Shown: in pieces, positions 20,740 through 33,550 of the stretch
Numbering within the stretch: the first letter of the stretch is position 1
Layout: each line of letters opens with the position of its first letter
Assembly (NCBI GenBank): GCA_947246685.1
Contig: CAMXSN010000002.1
Location: forward strand, 209,485 to 273,484
Reading direction: 5' to 3'
DNA: 64,000 nt
Source: an uncultured Clostridia bacterium
Lineage (GTDB): Bacteria; Bacillota; Clostridia; Christensenellales; UBA3700
The notes under the pieces: generated by a model
The model's input: the letters and a program-made list of their open reading frames with translations, nothing else
Told to the model about the DNA's origin: nothing
Database searches by the model: none
Translations under genes and position numbers: made by a program

Positions 20740-21600
20740 ATGAACGATTTAGAATCGAGTAAACAGGCGGAAGTGCTCGTCAGCGCGCTTCCTTATATTC
20801 AGAAATACAGCGATAAAATAATCGTCGTAAAATACGGCGGCAACGCTATGCTCAACGAAGAGCTGAAAACGGCGGTGATGAACGACATCGTGCTGTTGTC
20901 TCTTGTCGGAGTTAAAGTCGTGCTGGTACACGGTGGCGGTCCGGAAATTAACGACATGCTCAAAAGAGTGGGCAAAGAAAGCAAATTCATCAACGGTCTA
21001 AGATATACCGACGACGAGACCGCGGATATCGTGCAGATGGTGCTTGCAGGCAAGGTTAATAAAGATCTGGTCAAACTTATCGGTTCGGTCGGAGGCAAGT
21101 CCGTGGGCTTTTGCGGTATTGACGGCAATATCATCACAGCTAAGAAAAAGATCGGTGACGTCGACTTGGGCAACGTGGGCGAAATCGTCGGAGTTGACGT
21201 GGATCCTATACTCGTAACGTTGGAGAACGATTATATACCCGTTATCGCTACCGTAGCGAGCGGAGAAGACGGAAAGATATACAATATCAACGCGGATACT
21301 GCGGCGGCGGCAATAGCGTCTGCGCTGCATGCGGAAAACCTAGTGCTGATGACCGATATTCGCGGATTGCTTATGGATAAGGACGACGAGAGTACGTTGA
21401 TTAGCGAGATAAAAGTCAGCGAAGTGCCGAAACTTGTCAAGAAAGGCGTAATCAGCGGAGGAATGATACCCAAAATAGATTGCGTCGTAGAAGCTGTCAG
21501 ACAGGGCGTAAGTCAAGCCGTAATCATCGACGGCAGGATCAAGCACTCGATAATAATGGATATGCTTACCGACAAAGGTATAGGCACGCTTATCAAATAA
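20740..21600 (+). CDS. argB: acetylglutamate kinase
   Basis: VVKYGGNAM, VLVHGGGPEIN, GGMIPKI. Confidence 0.96.
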   Translation: MNDLESSKQAEVLVSALPYIQKYSDKIIVVKYGGNAMLNEELKTAVMNDIVLLSLVGVKVVLVHGGGPEINDMLKRVGKESKFINGLRYTDDETADIVQMVLAGKVNKDLVKLIGSVGGKSVGFCGIDGNIITAKKKIGDVDLGNVGEIVGVDVDPILVTLENDYIPVIATVASGEDGKIYNINADTAAAAIASALHAENLVLMTDIRGLLMDKDDESTLISEIKVSEVPKLVKKGVISGGMIPKIDCVVEAVRQGVSQAVIIDGRIKHSIIMDMLTDKGIGTLIK

Positions 21601-21609
21601 GGAGCAAGT

Positions 21610-22797
21610 ATGGGCAAGAGCGTAAAAGACATAGATAAAAAATACGTAATGAATACTTACAGGCGCTACGATTTGGAAATCACCGAGGGCATGGGCGCGA
21701 ATTGTTACGACGTCGACGGCAGAGAATATATAGATCTCTCGTCGGGTATAGGCGTCAATAGTTTGGGTTTTTGTGAAATGGGCTGGGTGGCAAGCGTAAC
21801 GCAGCAAGTGTGCAAGCTCAATCACACCAGCAATTTGTTTTATTCTCAACCTTGCGCAACGCTTGCAAAATCTCTGTGCGAACGAACGGGATATTCCAAA
21901 GTCTTTTTTGCAAATTCGGGAGCCGAAGCCAACGAGGGAGCCATAAAGATCGCTAGAAAATATTCCTATGACAAATACGGTAAAGGCAGAGATAAAATAG
22001 TGACTTTGGTCAATTCCTTCCACGGCAGAACAGTCACGACGCTTTCCGCGACGGGACAGGAAGTTTTCCACGATTACTTTTTCCCGTTTACCCAAGGATT
22101 CGAGTACGTTGACGCAGGAGATATCGACGCGTTGTCCAAGTTGGTCGCAAAAGGCGACGTTTGTGCCGTGATGATGGAATTCGTTCAGGGCGAAGGCGGA
22201 GTTATTCCGTTGGATAAAGATTTTGTGCAAAAGACAGCCGAACTGTGCGCTGCAAAAGATTTGCTGATGATAGCCGACGAAGTGCAAACGGGCGTAGGCA
22301 GAACCGGCAAATTTCTTGCCGGAGAACATTACGGCGTCAAAGCGGATATAACGACTTTGGCAAAAGGTCTGGGCGGAGGTTTGCCTATAGGCGCTGTGCT
22401 GACGGCAGAGAAATGCGCTTCTACTTTGGGATTTTCCATGCACGGCACGACGTTCGGCGGCAATCCTATCGTTTGCGCCGGAGCAAATTACGTGCTTGCC
22501 AGAGTAGATGAAGATTTCCTATTCTCGGTAGAGCAGAAAGGCGAATATTTTCAAGAGAAACTTGCCCGGCTCGACGGTGTCGAAAGCGTCAGCGGATTGG
22601 GACTTATGATAGGCGTGAGAATCAAAGGAACTACGTCGTCGGAATTTGTCAAAGATGGCATATCCAGAGGCATAATAATGCTTACTGCAAAGGACAAGGT
22701 AAGACTTCTTCCGCCTTTAACGATCACTTACGATGAAATAGATAAGGCGGTTGCGATAATTGATTCTATGCTGTCCGCTTATCGCGAAGTTAAATAA
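21610..22797 (+). CDS. argD: acetylornithine aminotransferase
   Basis: FFANSGAEANEGAIKIARKY, ADEVQTGVGRTGK, class III PLP fold. Confidence 0.94.
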   Translation: MGKSVKDIDKKYVMNTYRRYDLEITEGMGANCYDVDGREYIDLSSGIGVNSLGFCEMGWVASVTQQVCKLNHTSNLFYSQPCATLAKSLCERTGYSKVFFANSGAEANEGAIKIARKYSYDKYGKGRDKIVTLVNSFHGRTVTTLSATGQEVFHDYFFPFTQGFEYVDAGDIDALSKLVAKGDVCAVMMEFVQGEGGVIPLDKDFVQKTAELCAAKDLLMIADEVQTGVGRTGKFLAGEHYGVKADITTLAKGLGGGLPIGAVLTAEKCASTLGFSMHGTTFGGNPIVCAGANYVLARVDEDFLFSVEQKGEYFQEKLARLDGVESVSGLGLMIGVRIKGTTSSEFVKDGISRGIIMLTAKDKVRLLPPLTITYDEIDKAVAIIDSMLSAYREVK

Positions 22798-22812
22798 AAC
22801 AGAGGTAATAAT

Positions 22813-23721
22813 ATGAAACATTTGTTGAAACTGATGGATCTGAGCGAGAGCGAGATACTCGATATTCTCAATCTTGCAGACCAACTCAAATATGAAAAAA
22901 AACATAATATCGAACACAAATATCTCGAGGGTAAAAGCCTCGGCATGATTTTTCAGAAATCGTCGACGCGCACCCGAGTATCGTTTGAGACGGGAATGTA
23001 TCAGCTTGGAGGTCAGGCTCTGTTTCTCAGTCCAAGAGATTTGCAGATAGGCAGAGGAGAACCTATCGAAGATACCGCAAAAGTTCTCTCCCGCTATCTA
23101 GACGGAATAATGATACGCACGTTCGAGCAGAAAGAAGTAGAGGATCTTGCCAAATACGGTTCTATTCCTATAATCAACGGACTGACGGACTTTGCGCATC
23201 CATGTCAAGTGCTTGCGGATCTTATGACGATAAGAGAATATAAGGGCGAATTTGACAATCTCAAACTTACTTTTGTGGGTGACGGCAACAATATGGCAAA
23301 TTCGTTAATAGTAGGTTGTCTCAAGGTAGGTATGAGAGTTGCAATCGCGTGTCCGCAGGGGCATTTGCCCGACAGCGCCGTTTTGGAATTTGCAAAGGCT
23401 TACGGAGATAAATTTACGCTTACGGACGACGTCAAGAAGGCTTGCGCCGACGCCGACGTTGTATATACCGACGTATGGGCGTCTATGGGACAGGAAGGCG
23501 AGGCGCAGGAACGTAAGAAAGTATTCAAAGGTTATCAGGTCAACGCCGACAATCTTTCCGCGGCAAAGAACGACGTGATGGTTTTGCACTGTCTGCCTGC
23601 TCACAGAGGCGAGGAGATAACCGCCGACGTAATGGATGCTCATCCGGAAATATTCGACGAAGCGGAGAACCGTCTCCACGCTCAAAAGGCGGTGCTCGTC
23701 AAATTGATGGCGGATAAATGA
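22813..23721 (+). CDS. argF: ornithine carbamoyltransferase
   Basis: FQKSSTRTRVSFE, DFAHPCQVLADL, HCLPAHRGEEI. Confidence 0.96.
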   Translation: MKHLLKLMDLSESEILDILNLADQLKYEKKHNIEHKYLEGKSLGMIFQKSSTRTRVSFETGMYQLGGQALFLSPRDLQIGRGEPIEDTAKVLSRYLDGIMIRTFEQKEVEDLAKYGSIPIINGLTDFAHPCQVLADLMTIREYKGEFDNLKLTFVGDGNNMANSLIVGCLKVGMRVAIACPQGHLPDSAVLEFAKAYGDKFTLTDDVKKACADADVVYTDVWASMGQEGEAQERKKVFKGYQVNADNLSAAKNDVMVLHCLPAHRGEEITADVMDAHPEIFDEAENRLHAQKAVLVKLMADK

Positions 23722-24452
23722 AATTAATTAAGGAATGCGCCTATAAGAGCTACTCTCTTTGTCTTATGCAGGAGAGTGACTTTTGTTTTGTCAAAAGCTT
23801 CCTTGACGGGCAGCGAGACAGACTGGAGCGTATAGAGTTTTTTTATCCGTACAAAGACGAGGAGCTGAGGAATATACTTGCTCAAGGCGCGTTTTGGGGT
23901 TTGTTGGACAAAGACAGACTTATCGCGACGTTCGGTATAGATTCCGATACGCAATACGCACAAGAGCTTGCTCGGCTTATCAACTCCTTTCGCGACCTTA
24001 AATTGGACAAAGCGTACGAAAGTTCGGGACTTATGGTCGACGCGCAATACAGAGGTAAGGGGGTTGCGGGCTTTATGTTAGACGTCGCCGAGCGAGAGGC
24101 GGAAAAAAGGAAAATAGCCTTATGCGGAGTAGTTCATACGGAAAATGCTGCTAGTATGTCGACGTTTTTCTCAAGAGGATTCGAGTTGAGAGCTCTGTGG
24201 CATATGTGCGACGATTACGATTTTGTTTATTTGCTCAAAAGATACGATCAACAGGACGGTAATTACTCAAAGTTAATTTGCGACACATTATTGCAAATTG
24301 AAAAAAAACGTGATATAATTTCTTATGAAACAGAGGCTGTCGACTGTAGAGATTCGCGCGGACAAGCCGAATTACTGCGTCAAGGTTTCTGCGGAATTAA
24401 ATTTGAGAAAAACCGCATAATCTTTGTGCGGGAAAAGGAGAAAAAATTATGA
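23718..24452 (+). CDS. GNAT-family N-acetyltransferase
   Basis: SSGLMVDAQYRGKGVAGFMLD acetyl-CoA binding motif; overlaps argF stop. Confidence 0.72.
   Translation: MKLIKECAYKSYSLCLMQESDFCFVKSFLDGQRDRLERIEFFYPYKDEELRNILAQGAFWGLLDKDRLIATFGIDSDTQYAQELARLINSFRDLKLDKAYESSGLMVDAQYRGKGVAGFMLDVAEREAEKRKIALCGVVHTENAASMSTFFSRGFELRALWHMCDDYDFVYLLKRYDQQDGNYSKLICDTLLQIEKKRDIISYETEAVDCRDSRGQAELLRQGFCGIKFEKNRIIFVREKEKKL
24291..24319 (+). promoter_or_regulatory. promoter for the HU gene, inside the GNAT coding region
   Basis: TTGCAA-17 bp-TATAAT. Confidence 0.6.
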
Positions 24453-24718
24453 ACAAGAATCAGTTGATCAGCGCTGTTGCAGTCAAAGCGGATTGCACGA
24501 AAGAAGTCGCAAGCCTTTGCTGCGACGCTATGGTAGAGACAATAATGGAAGCATTGAAAGAAGGCGATAAGGTTGCTTTGCCGGCATTCGGCACCTTTGA
24601 AGTAAAAACTCGCGCGGCTCGCACAGGAATCAATCCCGCTACGAAAGAAAAAATAGATATTCCCGAAACAAAGGTTATCAATTTCAAGGCGGCAAAGTCG
24701 AGCAAAGAAATGCTTTGA
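24449..24718 (+). CDS. hup: HU-family DNA-binding protein
   Basis: MNKNQLISAVAVKADCTKE...FGTFEVKTRAARTGINPATKEKI. Confidence 0.93.
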   Translation: MNKNQLISAVAVKADCTKEVASLCCDAMVETIMEALKEGDKVALPAFGTFEVKTRAARTGINPATKEKIDIPETKVINFKAAKSSKEML

Positions 24719-24736
24719 GAATAATGAAAATTTGCA

Positions 24737-24758
24737 TATGCCGCCTTAAGGCGGCATA
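24737..24758 (+). terminator. terminator hairpin
   Basis: TATGCCGCC-TTAA-GGCGGCATA. Confidence 0.65.
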
Positions 24759-24781
24759 CGTTTATTGAAAGGTAAATTATT

Positions 24782-25237
24782 ATGAACAAGTCAGAAAGAA
24801 AAAAGAAGGCATACGATTTATTCAAATGCGGATACAATTGCTGTCAGTCCGTTGTGGTTGCTTTTGAGGACGTGTTGGGACTTGACGCTCAGACGTTGAA
24901 AAATATTTCCGTGGGCTTTGGCGGAGGCTTTGGCAGAACAAGAAATCTGTGCGGCGCGGTAAGCGCGTTTGCTATAGTCGCGGGACTGTATATGCCGCAT
25001 TCGGACGATCCCAAATCAGACAAAGCCGACATTTACAAAAATCTGCAAAATATGGTGGCTATTTTCAAAGAGCGAAACGGCAGCGACAATTGCGGAGAAT
25101 TGCTGAAAAATATCAAAAACCTTACTGACGGATACGAGCCGCAAGAGAGGGACGAGGATTATTACAAGATGCGTCCTTGTATCAAACTCGTGCTGGACAG
25201 CGTAGATATCATTTGCGATTATTTTGCTATTAACTGA
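24782..25237 (+). CDS. C_GCAxxG_C_C family (redox-associated) protein
   Basis: FKCGYNCCQSVVVAF...GFGGGFGRTRNLCGAVSAFAIVAGL. Confidence 0.82.
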   Translation: MNKSERKKKAYDLFKCGYNCCQSVVVAFEDVLGLDAQTLKNISVGFGGGFGRTRNLCGAVSAFAIVAGLYMPHSDDPKSDKADIYKNLQNMVAIFKERNGSDNCGELLKNIKNLTDGYEPQERDEDYYKMRPCIKLVLDSVDIICDYFAIN

Positions 25238-25283
25238 GATTTTATTAACGATTAATTAAGCAATATTTCTGCATACTAATAAT

Positions 25284-25661
25284 ATGCTTTGGGCGTTGAA
25301 AAAAGTATTCAGATTCGCAGGCAATTTTTATTGGAAGATATTCGGCGGTATCTTCCTGTCCATCCTATGGTATTTGATAGGCGCAGCGCTGTTGTTTTCA
25401 GTGATAGGATTTCCGCTGTCGCTGGAATGTTTTAAGATAGGGTGGCTCAATTATAAGCCTTTCGGCAAAAAAGTCGCCTTGGTTGTTGACAGACCGCTTA
25501 TTTCGATAATATGGCTGCTTTCGTTTGGGTGGATAATAGGCAGCGTAAGTTTGGTCAACGCTATCTTTTCGTGCGCAACGCTTTTCGGACTGCCTTTGGC
25601 AGGGCAATGGTTCAAGATTTGCAGACTGGCGTTTTTTCCTTTTTGCAGCGTATGGAAATAA
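25284..25661 (+). CDS. YccF-like membrane protein
   Basis: Two hydrophobic repeats with IGFPLSLECFKI and FGLPLAGQWFKICRLAFFPF segments typical of YccF. Confidence 0.65.
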   Translation: MLWALKKVFRFAGNFYWKIFGGIFLSILWYLIGAALLFSVIGFPLSLECFKIGWLNYKPFGKKVALVVDRPLISIIWLLSFGWIIGSVSLVNAIFSCATLFGLPLAGQWFKICRLAFFPFCSVWK

Positions 25662-25783
25662 AATTTACACATATTTTTTTATAATTTAATTGTATTTTTA
25701 TAAAACTCGGTCCAATTTAAGTCAAAAATATTGCAAATTAATTTTTGATATTGCTTTATTTTTATTATAATGTTATAATATAA

Positions 25784-28849
<3,066 letters not shown>

Positions 28850-28946
28850 CCTGCGTATATATTTTAATAAATACAGTATAATTATTATAAAATATATAAT
28901 TATTAAAATATTAAAAATATTTAAGAAAAAGTATTGTATTTGACAA

Positions 28947-28963
28947 AATTGTATGATACAATT
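28947..28963. promoter_or_regulatory. candidate operator (inverted repeat) between -35 and -10
   Basis: AATTGTAT-G-ATACAATT lying just after TTGACA (28940). Confidence 0.5.
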
Positions 28964-29000
28964 AAATCAAGTACAGAAATATGTTCGCAGGAGGACAAAA

Positions 29001-29225
29001 ATGGCAGAATTCAAGTTTGAGGTTATTGAGACGTACGGCAGTTTGTCAGAATCAAGCAAGGGCTGGAAGAAGGAAATCAAACTTATAAGTTGGAACCAGA
29101 AAGAAGCAAAGTACGACATAAGAGAATGGTCGCCCGACAGCGAGAAGATGGGCAAGGGCGTTACCCTCAGCAAAGAGGAAATCATCAATCTCAGAAATCT
29201 GCTTAATTCTTTGGACTTGGATTAA
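29001..29225 (+). CDS. YdbC/PC4-like ssDNA-binding family protein
   Basis: MAEFKFEVIETYGSLSESSKGWKKEIKLISWNQKEAKYDIREWSPDSEKMGKGVTLSKEE; RBS AGGAGG. Confidence 0.8.
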   Translation: MAEFKFEVIETYGSLSESSKGWKKEIKLISWNQKEAKYDIREWSPDSEKMGKGVTLSKEEIINLRNLLNSLDLD

Positions 29226-29246
29226 TATTATTTTTTAGATTTGTTA

Positions 29247-29275
29247 CGGCGTCCGCATAATGCGGGCGCCGTTTT
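29247..29275 (+). terminator. Rho-independent terminator
   Basis: CGGCGTCCGCA-TAA-TGCGGGCGCCG followed by TTTT. Confidence 0.85.
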
Positions 29276-29406
29276 GATTTGTATGCTTGGGTTGAGTTTT
29301 ATACTTTGTATAAAGCCTTAAAGTTTCGCAAATAATATCCAAGCGAAATGAATTTGATATATGTAAAAAATTGTAAAAATTGTTGACGAAATCATCGGAT
29401 ATTTTG

Positions 29407-29436
29407 TTGACTTATATCGGCGCTTGGGCATATAAT
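29407..29436 (+). promoter_or_regulatory. antiporter gene promoter
   Basis: TTGACT-18 bp-TATAAT. Confidence 0.55.
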
Positions 29437-29477
29437 TATTTGGATTTGAACGGGGAATAAAACAAGGAGTTGGGCGT

Positions 29478-30971
29478 ATGAACACTTTATTGGAGATTAT
29501 AAGCAGTCAATATTGGATATTCTTCGAGATAGCCGTAGTTCTCGTTGCAACCAAAATGTTTGGTATCCTTCTCAAAAAACTCGGATTGCCGCAAGTTTTG
29601 GGAGCCTTGCTTGCCGGCGTTATTATCGGTTTAATCAATTTGGTGTTGACCAAAATAAATCCCGGGCTTTATCTTGTCGACAGCAACAATCAAATAATTC
29701 AGGTATTGGCGCTGATTGGCGTTAATCTTATCATGTTCTCCGCAGGTATGGAGACGAATATTAAGGAAATTAAGAAAAACGGAATAGCTTCGGTCGTCAT
29801 CACCGTGCTGGGCGTTGTAGTTCCGTTCTTGGTCGGCTTTATCGTTTCTTGGATATTGCCTGACAGATTATTTAATCAAGAAAAAAATATCATTCTCCAG
29901 AGATTTTTCTTCGGCGTTATCCTCACCGCGACGTCGGTGGGAATTACGGTAGCCGTACTCAAAGAACTCAACGTGCTGCACGGCAAAGTGGGCGCGTCGA
30001 TAGTTACCGCGGCGATATTGGACGATATCATAGGCATAATAATACTTGCCATATTTACTGCGAATACGGAAAATTTCAGCATAGGCAAGGCGATCGTAGG
30101 TATATTTACAAAGAATACCGGCTCGTTGGCGTTCCTTATCACAATGCTCAACGTGTTACTGTTCTTTGCGGTGGCGATAGGATTGGGAGCATTGGCGCAC
30201 CTGATATTCAAGAAAATGAGCGAACATTTTCCTCATACGAGAAGACTGTCGATCTTCAGCCTGTCAATGTGCTTTTTCTATGCTGCCATTGCAGAAGCGC
30301 TGTTTGGCGTTGCGGCAATAACTGGATCGTTTTTAGCCGGTATGATGATCGCGAATATGAAAGAAAGCCATTACGTCGAGAGAAGAATCGATATGAGCGC
30401 TTATATGCTTTTTTCGCCTATGTTTTTTGCCAATATAGGCATAGGATTGGATTACAATCAGATAGGCGCTATGTTCAAAGGCAACAACGTCGTTTTTATT
30501 CTGCTGTTTTGTTTTGCTTTCGTGCTGTTCGGCATGGCGTCAAAATTCGTCGGTTGCGGCGTGGGCGCCAAACTGTGCAAATATAATTGGCAAGAAAGTT
30601 GCAAAGTCGGAATAGGTATGATGGTCAGAGGAGAGGTGTGTCTTATTGTGGCGAATACCGGTAAGGCGCAGGGACTTATCTCCGAGCAATACTATCCAGC
30701 TATAATACTGCTCATTATCGTATCTTCGATTTTGACGCCGTTGTTCCTTAAGATGCTTTACAAGAAATATCCGCATACGGAGATTCCGGAGATGGCGGCG
30801 GCTATGGAAGGAATCGAGCAGCGCAAAGCGGTCCTTGCGATGGATGAGAATGCTCCCGAGCATACCGCAGATGGCGCTGCCGTTAAGACCGAAGTCGCGG
30901 ATCAAGCGGCAATTCAAACCGCTGAAGCGACGGAATCTGTCGACGAACTCGAAGAGGATATTAACGATTAA
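29478..30971 (+). CDS. cation:proton antiporter (CPA2/KefB-like)
   Basis: 497 aa, about 12 TM; ILLKKLGLPQVLGALLAGVIIG, SVGITVAVLKELN, DDIIGIIILA. Confidence 0.87.
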   Translation: MNTLLEIISSQYWIFFEIAVVLVATKMFGILLKKLGLPQVLGALLAGVIIGLINLVLTKINPGLYLVDSNNQIIQVLALIGVNLIMFSAGMETNIKEIKKNGIASVVITVLGVVVPFLVGFIVSWILPDRLFNQEKNIILQRFFFGVILTATSVGITVAVLKELNVLHGKVGASIVTAAILDDIIGIIILAIFTANTENFSIGKAIVGIFTKNTGSLAFLITMLNVLLFFAVAIGLGALAHLIFKKMSEHFPHTRRLSIFSLSMCFFYAAIAEALFGVAAITGSFLAGMMIANMKESHYVERRIDMSAYMLFSPMFFANIGIGLDYNQIGAMFKGNNVVFILLFCFAFVLFGMASKFVGCGVGAKLCKYNWQESCKVGIGMMVRGEVCLIVANTGKAQGLISEQYYPAIILLIIVSSILTPLFLKMLYKKYPHTEIPEMAAAMEGIEQRKAVLAMDENAPEHTADGAAVKTEVADQAAIQTAEATESVDELEEDIND

Positions 30972-30996
30972 TCTATGAACTAATACTTTATTTAAT

Positions 30997-31026
30997 TCAA
31001 GCCCCGTCTCATCAGTCGGGGCTTGA
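30997..31026. terminator. bidirectional terminator between convergent genes
   Basis: TCAAGCCCCG ... CGGGGCTTGA. Confidence 0.75.
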
Positions 31027-32481
31027 ACAATTTTTATAAACAAATTCCGGTCTAGTTCGGCATATATTTTTTATGCTTTCCCGATCGCTTATTATTTCTA
31101 TACAATGTAATGAGTCAAAAGTTATGCTTATGCATTTGGAAAATTCATCGCCAACGCGTTCGCTTAAACGATAACTTGAATTGTACGCGTCTAAAATTTC
31201 GAATAATGTCATCAAGCCTATCCCGCTGCCGCCTTCGTCGGAATGAGTTGTGATTCGTTTGCGCCCCATATGCGCGACAACTTTTTCATCGAATGGAGTG
31301 CCGTTGTCATAGAAGTCTATAACGGCAAAATTGGATGAGAGATCCAAACGAACTTTAATTTTTCCGTTTGGCTGATTTTTTGCGGCGATTACGGCGTTAT
31401 CGCCCAAGTCGCATAAAATCGTGCACAGACTCGTCATATCGGGGACGTTTGACAGCAATGTCGGTAGAGAGTTTTTGTTGATTTCGATGCGGATATCGAC
31501 TTGACATTTTACCGCTTTGCAATAAACGTAGAAAAGAGCTGCGTCCAACGGTATTATGCCTGTTTTGGGGACGGAAGAAGATTTGTCTTCGTACAGAGAA
31601 ACGATTTGCTGACGTTCGGAAGCGAGTTCTTCGAGCTGTGATTGAAGGGGGATTAAGTCCGAGCTGGTTGGCGAGGTTGCAATGAGCTCTTGTACGGCTG
31701 CGGTAATCGCAGGTATAAGTTTGTTGTCTCTATGTAAGATCTTTGCCAGCTCTGCGTTTTGATTGAGTATTTTTTCACGTTCTTTTTCGTATTCTCGGAT
31801 TTGGTTTTCATAAGCTGTCTCGTTTCGTTTATATATTTGTCTTACGTAACTGTTGGCGACGTGTTTTTTCCACAAAACCATCAATACCAAACCGCAGAAA
31901 AGAATAGTGCTGATAATTATTTCCGTAGGCGAATGAACTATATTATCCGTATAAAACAGCGTCATTAAGAATATGCTGAGAATACTCATCAATAGCAGAA
32001 TATCCGCGTTGCCGCCGTTTCGTTCGATAAGAATACCGCTTTTGAATCGCTTTACGTTGAATATTGAATATATAAATATGATTTGCAATAGGCTTATAAC
32101 CACAGCGGTAATTATATTCATTGCTATTTCCTGTGCTATAACTTTGTAATTAACGTAATCCAACGGTATGGAAATAATAAAGGAAATTATCATTGCAAAA
32201 ATCGTTATGCCAAGCGAAATGGTGGTCAGAGTTATTGTATTGAGCAGGGTATTTCTGTATCTTATACGCACATATATACAAGAGAGCGTAAGAAAGCCCA
32301 CCGGAATAAAAAGTCTCATATGTTCCGTCGCATAGAAAAGTACTACTGCAAATATTGCCGCAACGGGAATATCGGTCAAATTGTTTAATTTGAATTTGAT
32401 TTTGGCAAGTTTTTCGTATCCGTAAAAAATACTGATAAACAAAACGCAATATTTAATAGTAGTTAAAATTTGTTTTAACAT
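31012..32481 (-). CDS. membrane sensor histidine kinase, GHKL ATPase (AgrC-like architecture)
   Basis: N-terminal multi-TM region, then LCTILCDLGDNAVIAAKNQPNGKIKV N-box and GGSGIGLMTLFEI G-box. Confidence 0.83.
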   Translation of the reverse strand: MLKQILTTIKYCVLFISIFYGYEKLAKIKFKLNNLTDIPVAAIFAVVLFYATEHMRLFIPVGFLTLSCIYVRIRYRNTLLNTITLTTISLGITIFAMIISFIISIPLDYVNYKVIAQEIAMNIITAVVISLLQIIFIYSIFNVKRFKSGILIERNGGNADILLLMSILSIFLMTLFYTDNIVHSPTEIIISTILFCGLVLMVLWKKHVANSYVRQIYKRNETAYENQIREYEKEREKILNQNAELAKILHRDNKLIPAITAAVQELIATSPTSSDLIPLQSQLEELASERQQIVSLYEDKSSSVPKTGIIPLDAALFYVYCKAVKCQVDIRIEINKNSLPTLLSNVPDMTSLCTILCDLGDNAVIAAKNQPNGKIKVRLDLSSNFAVIDFYDNGTPFDEKVVAHMGRKRITTHSDEGGSGIGLMTLFEILDAYNSSYRLSERVGDEFSKCISITFDSLHCIEIISDRESIKNICRTRPEFVYKNCSSPD

Positions 32482-32555
32482 AATTCTACAAAATATAAAG
32501 TTTTTCTAATAAAAGCAACGCACAAATGCTAATTTAGGTTTTGCGATTCTCCTAC

Positions 32556-32561
32556 TATAAT
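32556..32561 (+). promoter_or_regulatory. -10 element of the micro-ORF promoter
   Basis: TATAAT 25 nt before the ATG; -35 is weak (TTTAGG). Confidence 0.45.
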
Positions 32562-32585
32562 TAAAGAAAAAAGGAGGTAGCCATT

Positions 32586-32633
32586 ATGTGGAAAGACTTT
32601 TGGAATTGGATTAAAGGCTGGTTGTATTTATAA
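32586..32633 (+). CDS. candidate 15-aa Trp-rich peptide MWKDFWNWIKGWLYL
   Basis: AAAGGAGGTAGCCATT-ATG; complete ORF ATG...TAA; -10 box upstream and hairpin downstream; sits between kinase and regulator on the opposite strand. Absent from the ORF track because of its size. Confidence 0.6.
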   Translation: MWKDFWNWIKGWLYL

Positions 32634-32639
32634 TTGATT

Positions 32640-32664
32640 CGGACTGCAAGATAATTGCGGTCCG
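32640..32664. terminator. hairpin between micro-ORF and response-regulator stop
   Basis: CGGACTGCAA-GATAA-TTGCGGTCCG (one G-U); poorly T-rich tail. Confidence 0.5.
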
Positions 32665-32667
32665 TAA

Positions 32668-33456
32668 TTATAAAAAATCGTTGCGTATCTTTTGAGCATA
32701 ATAATATATAAATTCCGTAATAGTAGGTACGCCCTTATCGGATTTGATTTTTGCGGTATAATTGTCCAATAAATCCTGAATATCTGACGTATTCCACGCT
32801 CGGTTGATCGCGTTTTGCATAGCGCGCTCTACGCTGGTAGAGGATTTTCGATATTTGATTCCGATCTTATCGCACAGATGTTGAACCGGTTCTTTGACCG
32901 TCATTGCAATCGCGTCGATTAGATAGGAGTATCCTATGGATTTTGCGCTTATCCCTACTTTATCGAGTTCCAAACAGATCCTGCGTTGCAATCTTTGGGC
33001 GGTTTGTGTCGGAGATTCTTCAAAATCCGAGGGTAGGGGTTGATTTTTTCTGTTGATTATGACGTTTTTGGCGATTTTGAGAAAATCAAGAACCGATTGA
33101 GCAGAATATCCTACTTGATTTTTGGTCATGATGAAATCTGCGCCAAGTTCGCGGGCGATTTCGTGAGTAATCGCGCTTACGTTGTTGGTCGTCACGAGTA
33201 CGAAAGGCAGACGCGGCAGTTTCGCTTCTTTGATGCGCTTTAGGAAATTCAAACCGTCTCCGCCTCCGTGTTGCAATTCAAGGTCAAGAATTACTGCGTC
33301 GGGACTTGTGTCTACAACGTATTGAAAGGCTCTTGACGCGTTATTGGTAATGCCGATCAGATAGAAATCATCGGGATTGCTATCTATTTCTTTTATCAGA
33401 TTTTTGCAGGCGGTCTGATCGTCTTCGACTAGCAGAATTTCTAATTTCTTTTCCAT
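32668..33456 (-). CDS. response regulator with receiver domain and Spo0A-type C-terminal DNA-binding domain
   Basis: Receiver (LLVEDDQTA, VILDLELQHGGGDG, VLVTTN); C-terminus YSYLIDAIAMTV...TSVERAMQNAINRAW...PTITEFIYYYAQKIR matches the Spo0A effector pattern. Confidence 0.85.
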   Translation of the reverse strand: MEKKLEILLVEDDQTACKNLIKEIDSNPDDFYLIGITNNASRAFQYVVDTSPDAVILDLELQHGGGDGLNFLKRIKEAKLPRLPFVLVTTNNVSAITHEIARELGADFIMTKNQVGYSAQSVLDFLKIAKNVIINRKNQPLPSDFEESPTQTAQRLQRRICLELDKVGISAKSIGYSYLIDAIAMTVKEPVQHLCDKIGIKYRKSSTSVERAMQNAINRAWNTSDIQDLLDNYTAKIKSDKGVPTITEFIYYYAQKIRNDFL

Positions 33457-33489
33457 TATAATCTCCCGTTCGAAATTTTAATTTTTAAT

Positions 33490-33518
33490 AATATATCATA
33501 ATTTTTCTCATTAATCAA
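33490..33518 (-). promoter_or_regulatory. promoter of the response-regulator gene
   Basis: Minus strand TTGATT-17 bp-TATATT. Confidence 0.6.
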
Positions 33519-33550
33519 CACATTTCAACAAAAACCAACAAATTGCAACA
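33516..33550 (-). repeat. four direct repeats TGTTG (CAACA on +) at exact 10-bp period
   Basis: CAACA at 33516, 33526, 33536, 33546; minus strand reads TTTGTTGAAA-like units abutting the -35. Confidence 0.75.
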
